A stretch of DNA of 5,369 nt from Prevotellaceae bacterium (GTDB lineage: Bacteria; Bacteroidota; Bacteroidia; Bacteroidales; UBA932). The stretch lies in NCBI GenBank assembly GCA_031264645.1, contig JAISDR010000089.1, positions 1 through 5,369 of the forward strand, written 5' to 3'. Shown here one piece after another: positions 1 through 5,369 of the stretch; position 1 is the stretch's first letter; every line of letters starts with the position of its first letter. The notes under the pieces were generated by a model. It saw only the letters and a list, made by a program, of their open reading frames with translations. It was not told the DNA's origin and made no database searches. A program made the position numbers and the translations under genes.

Positions 1-1
1 G

Positions 2-847
2 AGTTTCAGGACAGCATTACGCTATAACGACACTAACAGAGTTATTTACGAATTTAAAGACTGCTATGCGTACGACGACGGAACGGCGGAAAACGGATAC
101 GGACTTTTCGGAAACGGCTCGGCGCAGGGAAAAGTAGCGGTCAAGTTCCGTACGTATATGGCTGACAGTCTCAGGGGATTGTACATGTATTTTAACCGTG
201 CGATGAACGAGGTCAACGCGAATCACAGTTTCGTGATTGCCGTCTGGAATGACGCCGGAGGCATCCCGGGCGAACTGATACACAGCGAGACCGGCGGCAG
301 ACCCGTGTTCCGCGACAGTCTTAACAAATACGTTGCGTACAAATTTGAAAAGCCCGTATATCTTTCCGAAGGCGAGATATTTTATGTCGGATGGCTTCAG
401 ACGGACGAAGGATTTCTGAACATCGGTTTTGACAGGAACCGCAATTCCAAAATCAATACGCTTTACAATCTGGGACAGGTGTGGGAGCCTTCGGTTTTCG
501 ACGGCTCGCTGATGATGCGCCCGATATTCTGTCGCAGCGATTCGAATTTCCCTTCCAGCCATGTCGATCTTGAAGATACTGAAAAAGAGAGCAGAAACAC
601 GCAGCCTTCATTCAGAGCCTATCCAAATCCGGCAAGAGGAACGCTGTATTTGGAAGAAAACGATTTCGCTCCACTAATGTCTTCAAAAATAGAACTGTAT
701 ACCCTGTCCGGCAAACTTGTTAAAGTTTTCGAAAACGTTTCCGGAAATATTGACGTCACAAATATTATGCCTGGAATATACCTTATGAGAGTATGGAATA
801 TCAATAAAAAAGTACGTGAAGTTAAAAGAATTATCATTGAGGGATAA
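2..847 (+). CDS. T9SS type A sorting domain-containing exported protein (3' part; start lies left of the window)
   Basis: The frame is open from the left edge, so only the last 281 residues are visible and the true start and signal peptide are outside. An ATG at 158 is internal, because the coding-like sequence before it (YDDGTAENGYGL, visible residues 24-35) continues into it without a break. That motif, followed by alternating hydrophobic strands, a VWND..G.PGEL segment and FYVGW, resembles a beta-sandwich domain common in large secreted Bacteroidota proteins. The last ~80 residues are a type A C-terminal sorting domain: YPNPARG (207-213), then IELYTLSGKLVKVF, then MPGIYLMRV, and a basic tail ending KRIIIEG. 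Such domains direct passage through the outer membrane by the type IX system, after which they are removed. No catalytic domain is visible, so the actual function is unknown. The stop lies 3 bp before trpF. GC falls strongly toward the 3' end. Confidence 0.9.
   Translation, partial: SFRTALRYNDTNRVIYEFKDCYAYDDGTAENGYGLFGNGSAQGKVAVKFRTYMADSLRGLYMYFNRAMNEVNANHSFVIAVWNDAGGIPGELIHSETGGRPVFRDSLNKYVAYKFEKPVYLSEGEIFYVGWLQTDEGFLNIGFDRNRNSKINTLYNLGQVWEPSVFDGSLMMRPIFCRSDSNFPSSHVDLEDTEKESRNTQPSFRAYPNPARGTLYLEENDFAPLMSSKIELYTLSGKLVKVFENVSGNIDVTNIMPGIYLMRVWNINKKVREVKRIIIEG
608..844 (+). other. T9SS type A C-terminal sorting domain (coding sub-region)
   Basis: This segment encodes the export signal of the upstream protein. 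It starts just before the YPNP motif (620-631) and runs to the last codon. The order YPNP, hydrophobic strand with YTLSGK, an IDVT..MPGIYLM strand and a final basic V.KRIII strand is the recognised pattern of the family. By hand count the last 120 bases are about 29% GC, against about 51% over 121-540, so this module has a different composition from the rest of the gene. Confidence 0.88.
839..844 (+). promoter_or_regulatory. Shine-Dalgarno-like site for trpF inside the end of the upstream gene
   Basis: GAGGGA lies 6 nt before the trpF ATG and within the last two codons of the T9SS gene. Strong SD sites are uncommon in Bacteroidota. The placement suggests that trpF translation is coupled to, or re-initiates from, the upstream gene. 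This is an inference from position and sequence only. Confidence 0.4.
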
Positions 848-850
848 TAA

Positions 851-1501
851 ATGGAGAGAATTAAGGTAAAAATATGCGGAATGCGGAACGCCATGAATAT
901 TGTTGAACTTGCCATGCTGAATCCCGACTATATGGGATTTATATTTTATGAACATTCGCCGCGGTTTGCAGGGGAATTAAATCAGGCAATTCTGGACATG
1001 CTGTCGCCCGAAACGTCGTCGGTGGGAGTGTTTGTGAATCCCCAAATGAAGTATATTGTCGGAACAGCAGAGCATTACAGGTTTAAAATCCTGCAGCTTC
1101 ACGGAAATGAAACTCCCGAATTTTGTGCAGAATTAAAGTCGAAATACGAATGTTCGATAATAAAGGCTTTCGGTATAAAATCCGAAGAAGATTTTTCCCA
1201 TGTTCGTGATTATGAAGATGTATGCGATTATTTTCTTTTCGATACAAAAACGGAGCTTTATGGCGGGTCGGGACAAAAGTTCGACCACAGCCTGCTGGCA
1301 AACTATAAAGGCGCGAAACCTTTCTTCCTGAGCGGGGGAATCACTGTCCGCGATCTTGAAAATATCAGGGACAGCCGGCACGAATTATGCTTTGGTATTG
1401 ACGTTAACAGCGGTTTTGAGATTTCTCCGGGAATAAAAAATCTTGAACAGATAAAACAATTGTTGGACTTTTTCAAACAGACTGATGAACAGGATATCTA
1501 A
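851..1501 (+). CDS. trpF: Phosphoribosylanthranilate isomerase
   Basis: This cytosolic enzyme converts N-(5'-phosphoribosyl)anthranilate to the carboxyphenylamino-deoxyribulose phosphate (CdRP) in tryptophan synthesis. The 216 residues fit a single-domain (beta/alpha)8 barrel of usual length. Family landmarks are KICGM at 7-11 with the general-base Cys9, HSPRF at 35-39, GVFVN at 59-63, LQLHG at 81-85, LFDTK at 129-133 with the general-acid Asp131, GGSG at 138-141, and the phosphate-binding pair SGGI (161-164) and GIDVNSG (182-188). All expected key residues are present, so it should be active. The ATG at 851 puts KICGM at the normal distance from the N-terminus and is preceded by a good SD site. 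The gene starts 3 bp after the T9SS gene and overlaps trpA by 17 bp. The usual upstream neighbour trpC is missing here. Confidence 0.96.
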   Translation: MERIKVKICGMRNAMNIVELAMLNPDYMGFIFYEHSPRFAGELNQAILDMLSPETSSVGVFVNPQMKYIVGTAEHYRFKILQLHGNETPEFCAELKSKYECSIIKAFGIKSEEDFSHVRDYEDVCDYFLFDTKTELYGGSGQKFDHSLLANYKGAKPFFLSGGITVRDLENIRDSRHELCFGIDVNSGFEISPGIKNLEQIKQLLDFFKQTDEQDI

Positions 1502-2261
1502 ACTTTTTAATGAGAAACAGAAAAATATTCTGTCGATTTATTTCACGACAGGATATCCGCATTTTGATGATACATTGACGATTATTAAGGAACTCGAAAC
1601 GCAGGGCGCCGACATGGTCGAAATCGGGATTCCATTTTCGGATCCCATGGCTGACGGTCCTGTGATTCAGCAAAGCGGGACTGTAGCCCTCAACAATGGA
1701 ATGACTTTGAAAAAGCTGTTTGCCCAGCTCGAAAAGGTACGCGACGAAGTGAGTATTCCCCTGATAATGATGGGATATCTCAATCCGGTCATGCAGTTTG
1801 GACTGGAAGCATTTTGCAGCGAATGCAAGAGGACAGGCGTCGACGGAATCATCATTCCCGACCTGCCTTTCAATGATTATATAAAGAATTTCAAGTCTTT
1901 GGGCGAGAAATACGGGCTTGAATTTATCATGCTGATCACTCCGGAAACTTCGGAAGAAAGAATACGCCTGATTGATGAAAACACTTCCGGCTTCATCTAT
2001 ATGGTATCGACAGCTTCAACTACCGGAGCCAAAGACAGTTTCGACGAGAAAACATTGAGCTATTTCAGGAGAATCGACGGAATGAATCTGAAAAATCCGC
2101 GCCTGATAGGATTCGGCATATCAAACAAAACGACTCTTGACGCTGCGTTTGCAAATGCCGGCGGGGCGATTATCGGCAGTGAATTTATACGTCTTCTGGG
2201 CAGCGAGCGCTCGATTGAAGCTGCCGTAACAAAGCTTATGCAAAAAACAGGAAAATCATAA
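1485..2261 (+). CDS. trpA: Tryptophan synthase alpha subunit
   Basis: This subunit cleaves indole-3-glycerol phosphate to indole and glyceraldehyde-3-phosphate. It passes indole to TrpB in the alpha2-beta2 complex, the last step of tryptophan synthesis. The 258 residues form a (beta/alpha)8 barrel. Catalytic Glu46 lies in VEIGIPFSDP and Asp57 in MADGP, matching Glu49 and Asp60 of the Salmonella enzyme by motif and by their spacing of 11. Tyr172 in FIYMVS corresponds to Tyr175. STASTTGA (175-182) is the flexible loop 6, and GFGISN (209-214) with GGAIIGSEF (226-234) binds phosphate. The start at 1485 gives the MNRI N-terminus typical of Bacteroidota TrpA and lies inside the end of trpF in another frame, which suggests translational coupling. 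No trpB is in the window, so the beta subunit must be encoded elsewhere. Confidence 0.97.
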   Translation: MNRISKLFNEKQKNILSIYFTTGYPHFDDTLTIIKELETQGADMVEIGIPFSDPMADGPVIQQSGTVALNNGMTLKKLFAQLEKVRDEVSIPLIMMGYLNPVMQFGLEAFCSECKRTGVDGIIIPDLPFNDYIKNFKSLGEKYGLEFIMLITPETSEERIRLIDENTSGFIYMVSTASTTGAKDSFDEKTLSYFRRIDGMNLKNPRLIGFGISNKTTLDAAFANAGGAIIGSEFIRLLGSERSIEAAVTKLMQKTGKS

Positions 2262-2323
2262 ATCAACACTGGAAATGAATGTATTAAACGGATATAATAA
2301 CAGGAAAATATTAATTTTACGCA
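2262..2323 (+). promoter_or_regulatory. AT-rich trpA-dnaX intergenic gap, possible dnaX leader or promoter
   Basis: These 62 bp are the only notable gap in the rightward gene run and are strongly AT-rich. A TATAAT hexamer occurs at 2293-2298, but no clear upstream box accompanies it. The Bacteroidota-type TAnnTTTG element is only approximated, by TAATTTTA at 2312-2319, which is too close to the start codon to act as a promoter for it. No good SD site precedes the ATG, and the A/T-rich leader may serve translation initiation. No hairpin terminator for trpA is visible. Whether dnaX has its own promoter here is undecided. Confidence 0.25.
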
Positions 2324-3997
2324 ATGGAACAGTTCGTCGTATCGGCAATTAAGTATCGACCCCTATCGTTCGCTTCGGTAGTGGGACAGTCTACAATCGG
2401 GGCAACCCTGAAAAACGCAATTCAGAGGGGGCATTTAAGTCATGCATATTTGTTTTGCGGACCGAGGGGCGTCGGCAAAACTACCTGCGCGCGCATTTTT
2501 GCCAAAACAATCAACTGCCTGAACCCGGGTTCCGACATGGAAGCATGTGGTGAATGCGAATCGTGCCGTTCGTTTTCCGAAGGCAGGTCGTATTGCATAC
2601 ATGAACTTGATGCGGCGTCGAACAATTCCGTGGACGACATCCGCACGCTGGTCGAGCAGGTGAGGGTTCCTCCCCAAATCGGAAAATACAGCGTATACAT
2701 CATCGACGAGGTTCACATGCTCTCGTCCGCGGCTTTCAACGCCTTCCTCAAAACCCTTGAAGAGCCGCCATCGTACGCGATATTCATTTTGGCAACGACT
2801 GAAAAGCACAAAATCATACCTACGATTTTGTCGCGCTGTCAAATCTACGATTTCAATAGGATAAGGGTAAACGATATTGTCTCCCATCTCAAAGATATTG
2901 CTCAAAAGGAAGGCGTTACATGCGAGCCTGACGCGCTTAACATAATCGCCCGCAAGGCTGACGGGGCAATGAGAGACGCCCTGTCCATATTCGACAGGGT
3001 TGTGTCGTTCTGCGGAAACAATGTCAGCTATTCCGCCGTCATCGAAGACTTGAATGTGCTTGACTATGAATATTATTTCAGATTGACGGATGCAATTCGG
3101 ACGCACAATTACGTGGAGGCGTACATGATTTTCGACGAGATTCTTAAAAAGGGATTTGACGCCCAGCATTTTGTGTCGGGATTAAGCTCCCATTTCAGGG
3201 ATATTCTCATGTGCAAGGACGCCCGGACGCTGTCCCTGCTGGAAGTGGGCGAGGTGGTTGCCGAACGCTACAGGCAACAGGCGGCTGAGTGTTCTGTCGA
3301 TTTTATGCTCGACGCCATGAATATTACCAACAAGTGCGAAACAGAATACAAATCCAGCGGTAATCCGCGTTTGCTTATCGAGCTGACTTTATTGAATTTA
3401 TCTTATATCGGAACTGAAAAAAAAAACAGTCCTCAGGAACATAGCGAACAGTCGGCGGTAAAGCCCGAAACAAAAACAGAATCTGCTGCCGTACAGAAGA
3501 AAACGGAGCCTGAGCCTGCTCCAGTCCCCGAAGCGCCAAAAGTCGTTATTTCACTTAAAGACATGCTCAAGGCAAAAACGGAATCCGAAACAAAGACGAT
3601 AAGCGAAGTCCCTGAAATTGTTGAAGAAAAAACGTTTACAGAGGAAAGACTTGTTCAGGAATGGAGAGCTTATGCCGAAAAAATAAAGGCTCAGTTGCCG
3701 CGCTTAAGCAGTCGCCTGCTCGAGTATTCGCCCAAACTTGTGTCCGAAAATCTTGTACACTACCCGATTATAAGCGAACAGCACCGGGAACTGATGGAGA
3801 CGCGTACAACAGAACTGATCAGTCATCTCCGGGAAACATTAAATGCTTCGATTACTGTGGAATGGGTGGTTCAGGAAGCTCCCGCCGATGAAGGAAAACC
3901 GCGACTTTATACCATGAAGGATAAAATCAGTTACATCGCATCCACAAACAGCGCTATTGAAGGGATTATAAAGGATTTGGACCTGGATTACAGATAA
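2324..3997 (+). CDS. dnaX: DNA polymerase III subunit gamma/tau (clamp loader ATPase)
   Basis: DnaX is the ATPase of the clamp loader that puts the beta sliding clamp on primed DNA; the long tau form also ties the replisome together. The 557 residues begin with VSAIKYRP, as in related DnaX proteins, which supports the ATG at 2324. Visible motifs are Walker A GPRGVGKT (46-53), a zinc module with Cys65, Cys75, Cys78 and Cys81, Walker B with IIDEVH (126-131), sensor 1 ATTE (157-160), the SRC arginine-finger motif (170-172) and sensor 2 GAMRDALS (214-221). The collar domain runs to about residue 362. A Lys/Glu/Pro-rich linker (about 364-435) and a C-terminal tau domain (about 438-557) follow; the latter does not obviously resemble E. 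coli tau. A ten-A run at the collar/linker border (3417-3426) may generate a short gamma form. thiN follows after 2 bp. Confidence 0.97.
   Translation: MEQFVVSAIKYRPLSFASVVGQSTIGATLKNAIQRGHLSHAYLFCGPRGVGKTTCARIFAKTINCLNPGSDMEACGECESCRSFSEGRSYCIHELDAASNNSVDDIRTLVEQVRVPPQIGKYSVYIIDEVHMLSSAAFNAFLKTLEEPPSYAIFILATTEKHKIIPTILSRCQIYDFNRIRVNDIVSHLKDIAQKEGVTCEPDALNIIARKADGAMRDALSIFDRVVSFCGNNVSYSAVIEDLNVLDYEYYFRLTDAIRTHNYVEAYMIFDEILKKGFDAQHFVSGLSSHFRDILMCKDARTLSLLEVGEVVAERYRQQAAECSVDFMLDAMNITNKCETEYKSSGNPRLLIELTLLNLSYIGTEKKNSPQEHSEQSAVKPETKTESAAVQKKTEPEPAPVPEAPKVVISLKDMLKAKTESETKTISEVPEIVEEKTFTEERLVQEWRAYAEKIKAQLPRLSSRLLEYSPKLVSENLVHYPIISEQHRELMETRTTELISHLRETLNASITVEWVVQEAPADEGKPRLYTMKDKISYIASTNSAIEGIIKDLDLDYR
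3417..3426 (+). promoter_or_regulatory. A10 tract in dnaX, candidate slippage site for a gamma form
   Basis: Ten consecutive A are read in frame as GAA AAA AAA AAC (Glu365, Lys366, Lys367, Asn368). The tract contains overlapping A AAA AAA and A AAA AAC heptamers in the phase needed for -1 ribosomal slippage, and is long enough for RNA polymerase slippage. One extra A, or a -1 shift, reaches TAG at 3442-3444 and gives 373 residues. One A fewer, or a +1 shift, reaches TAA at 3459-3461 and gives 378 residues. Either product keeps the complete AAA+ and collar domains and loses the linker and tau tail. No good SD-like stimulator lies just upstream and no strong hairpin at the usual spacing downstream, which favours transcriptional slippage. 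Function is inferred. Confidence 0.6.
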
Positions 3998-3999
3998 AA

Positions 4000-4638
4000 A
4001 TGTTGGAATATTTTAACAGCGATTACTCTGTCATACTGTGCGACGGCAAGTTTCCCGAACATGATATCCCTTTGAAATGCTTGAATAATGCGCGTAAAAT
4101 TGTCTGCTGCGACGGAGCTGCCATAAAACTTCTGCAATACGGCAAAGAACCGTATTCTATTGTGGGCGACCTTGACAGCCTGCCCGAAAACCTGATTTCG
4201 CAATACGGCGACAGGGTTTTCCGCGACGACGATCAGGAAACAAACGACCAGACAAAAGCCGTTCTCTGGTGCCACGAACGAAATATCAAGCCCGTAATCA
4301 TACTCGGAGCTACCGGTCTGCGCGAAGATCATACAATAGGAAATATTTCGCTCCTTGCCGATTATGCCGATTTTATGGATATAGCTATGGTTACGGATAC
4401 CGGAATCTTTTTCCCCGTGAATAAACCGAAAACTTTTAAATGCTGCAAGGGACAGCAGGTTTCTATCTTCGCAATTACTCCCGATACAAAAATAACGTCG
4501 CAGGGCTTGAAGTACGAGGTCTCGGAACGATGTTTCAAAAACTGGAACCAGGGAACGCTTAATGAAACTCTCTCCAATTCGTTCCATATCGCTATAGACA
4601 GAGGAAAGGTGATAGTATATCTTAATTATAAATTATGA
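4000..4638 (+). CDS. thiN: Thiamine pyrophosphokinase (thiamine diphosphokinase)
   Basis: This enzyme transfers pyrophosphate from ATP to thiamine, giving the cofactor thiamine diphosphate, and usually acts in salvage of imported thiamine. The 212 residues match the family length. Landmarks are CCDGAA (36-41), the metal-binding GDLDS (56-60), QETNDQTKA (79-87) and GATGLREDHTIGN (103-115), which form the catalytic N-terminal half. A beta-rich C-terminal half carries SNSF (192-195), the thiamine-side motif of the family. All core acidic residues appear intact. The ATG at 4000 is 2 bp after the dnaX stop, with no clear SD site, so co-transcription and possible coupling with dnaX are likely. No TPP riboswitch is visible before it, in contrast to many thiamine genes. 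The symbol thiN follows common usage for stand-alone kinases of this type. Confidence 0.9.
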   Translation: MLEYFNSDYSVILCDGKFPEHDIPLKCLNNARKIVCCDGAAIKLLQYGKEPYSIVGDLDSLPENLISQYGDRVFRDDDQETNDQTKAVLWCHERNIKPVIILGATGLREDHTIGNISLLADYADFMDIAMVTDTGIFFPVNKPKTFKCCKGQQVSIFAITPDTKITSQGLKYEVSERCFKNWNQGTLNETLSNSFHIAIDRGKVIVYLNYKL

Positions 4639-4659
4639 ATTAATCAAAACGGAACATTA

Positions 4660-5369
4660 TCATCGTTCGCTTATTGCCTTTTTGATTTTATATCCTGTGA
4701 TGGCGACGATTATACTCATCAATGGACTGATCAGGTTGAAGAAGCAGTATGGCAGATAAGCGAAAGTTGAAACTCCGAGTACGGTTGACTGTGTCATTCC
4801 GCATGTGTTCCATGGGATTAGCGGCGATGTTACCGTTACGCCGTCTTCTATTGTACGGCTGAGGAGGCGGCTCTCGTAGCCTTTTTGCTTATAGACATTT
4901 TTAAACATGTCGCCGGTAAGCAGGATGGACAGATACTGATCGGCGGTGCAGACATTCAGGAATATCCCCGAAGCGACAGTGGCGGAAACCGTTCCGGCAG
5001 TGCGTTTCATAAATCGGAGAAAGATGGACGTGATGCTTGCCAGCATACCGCTTCCCGTCATGGAACCGCCGAAACACATGGCGCAAATAATCAGCCAGAC
5101 AGTATTCAACATTCCCGACATGCCGTGAGTCGCTGCCAGTTCGTTCAGAGCGGTATTACCCGTTTCTATATGAGTATTGTCGTAGAAAGTCATTATCAAT
5201 CCCTTGAAAAGCGATGAAACACTGTGCGCGCTCAAGCCGGAAATCTGATGAAGCAGTTCGGGCTGGAAAACAAGCGCGGCAATGCCCGCCGTCATAGCCG
5301 ACAGAAACAGTGTAATGACAGGGGATATTTTCCTGATGATCAGGATTACCATAATCAGGGGGACAAGCA
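4660..5369 (-). CDS. nhaC: Na+/H+ antiporter, NhaC family (C-terminal part; N-terminus lies beyond the right edge)
   Basis: The frame is open to the right edge. An internal ATG at 5352 is preceded in frame by hydrophobic codons reading L-V-P-L-I, so it is not the start. About 235 residues are visible. They show hydrophobic segments (numbered from Met at 5352) at about 1-28, 82-113, 120-150 and 196-223, which indicates an inner-membrane transporter. TADQYLSILLTGDMF (136-150) and EDGVTVTSPLIPWNTCG (169-185) are characteristic of the C-terminal half of NhaC-type antiporters, which exchange Na+ for H+ for ion and pH balance. Substrate assignment within the family is inferred, and a related organic-acid/Na+ exchanger role cannot be excluded. 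It converges on thiN with 21 bp between the stops, and no clear shared terminator was found. Confidence 0.88.
   Translation of the reverse strand, partial: LVPLIMVILIIRKISPVITLFLSAMTAGIAALVFQPELLHQISGLSAHSVSSLFKGLIMTFYDNTHIETGNTALNELAATHGMSGMLNTVWLIICAMCFGGSMTGSGMLASITSIFLRFMKRTAGTVSATVASGIFLNVCTADQYLSILLTGDMFKNVYKQKGYESRLLSRTIEDGVTVTSPLIPWNTCGMTQSTVLGVSTFAYLPYCFFNLISPLMSIIVAITGYKIKKAISER

Noticed and set aside
17..562. A 181-codon open frame on the minus strand opposite the T9SS gene
   Set aside because: The plus strand shows clear family motifs through the same region, and the minus translation resembles nothing recognisable.
1489..1557. Direct repeat ACAGGATATC at 1489-1498 and 1548-1557
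   Set aside because: It is a single 10-bp repeat within the overlapping trpF/trpA coding region, with no other sign of mobility. Chance is sufficient.
2293..2298. TATAAT as a dnaX promoter -10 box
   Set aside because: There is no matching upstream element at proper spacing, and Bacteroidota primary promoters use a different consensus (TTTG / TAnnTTTG). AT-rich leaders produce this hexamer readily by chance.
2435..3169. A 244-codon open frame on the minus strand inside dnaX
   Set aside because: It lies wholly opposite the conserved AAA+ coding region, and its translation has no recognisable motif or sensible composition. It is a by-product of dnaX codon use.
3452..3468. Small bulged hairpin (TCGGC with GCCCGA) downstream of the dnaX A run as a frameshift stimulator
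   Set aside because: The stem is about 5 bp with a bulge and starts about 25 nt after the A run, well beyond the spacing of known stimulators. It also lies past the -1 stop.
3988..4587. A 199-codon open frame on the minus strand opposite thiN
   Set aside because: thiN motifs occupy the plus strand throughout. The antisense translation is not protein-like in pattern.
4642..4687. Inverted repeat AATCAAAA / TTTTGATT in the thiN-nhaC convergent region as a shared terminator
   Set aside because: The stem is only 8 bp and AT-rich, with a 30-nt loop that reaches into the end of nhaC. That is too weak to call a terminator without a folding calculation.

Overview
The window looks like a chromosomal segment from a member of the Bacteroidota, probably Bacteroidales-like. 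The evidence is a protein ending in a type IX secretion (T9SS) type A sorting domain, TrpA and DnaX N-termini of the Bacteroides type, AT-rich leaders with few Shine-Dalgarno sites, and a Bacteroidota-style thiamine pyrophosphokinase. It is ordinary core-genome DNA. I see no mobile element, CRISPR array, tRNA, rRNA or riboswitch.

Layout: five genes read rightward with little space between them. They are the 3' end of a T9SS-exported protein (2-847), trpF (851-1501), trpA (1485-2261), dnaX (2324-3997) and a thiN-type thiamine pyrophosphokinase (4000-4638). They meet head-on with a leftward gene cut by the right edge (complement of 4660 to beyond 5369), which encodes the C-terminal part of an NhaC-family Na+/H+ antiporter. 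The only gap of any size in the rightward run is 62 bp between trpA and dnaX. No gene-free stretch exceeds 300 bp.

How the genes relate: TrpF and TrpA are two steps of tryptophan synthesis, and their genes overlap by 17 bp, as expected for the tail of a trp operon. The usual upstream partner trpC is absent at this position and an exported-protein gene abuts trpF instead, so the operon appears rearranged or split. dnaX and thiN are 2 bp apart and probably co-transcribed, although their functions (replication clamp loading and thiamine diphosphate formation) are unrelated.

Most interesting signal: dnaX contains an uninterrupted run of ten A (3417-3426) exactly where the AAA+/collar part of the protein ends and the low-complexity linker begins. 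Both alternative reading frames hit a stop within 35 nt of the run. This is the arrangement expected of a slippage site that makes a short gamma form beside the full-length tau form.
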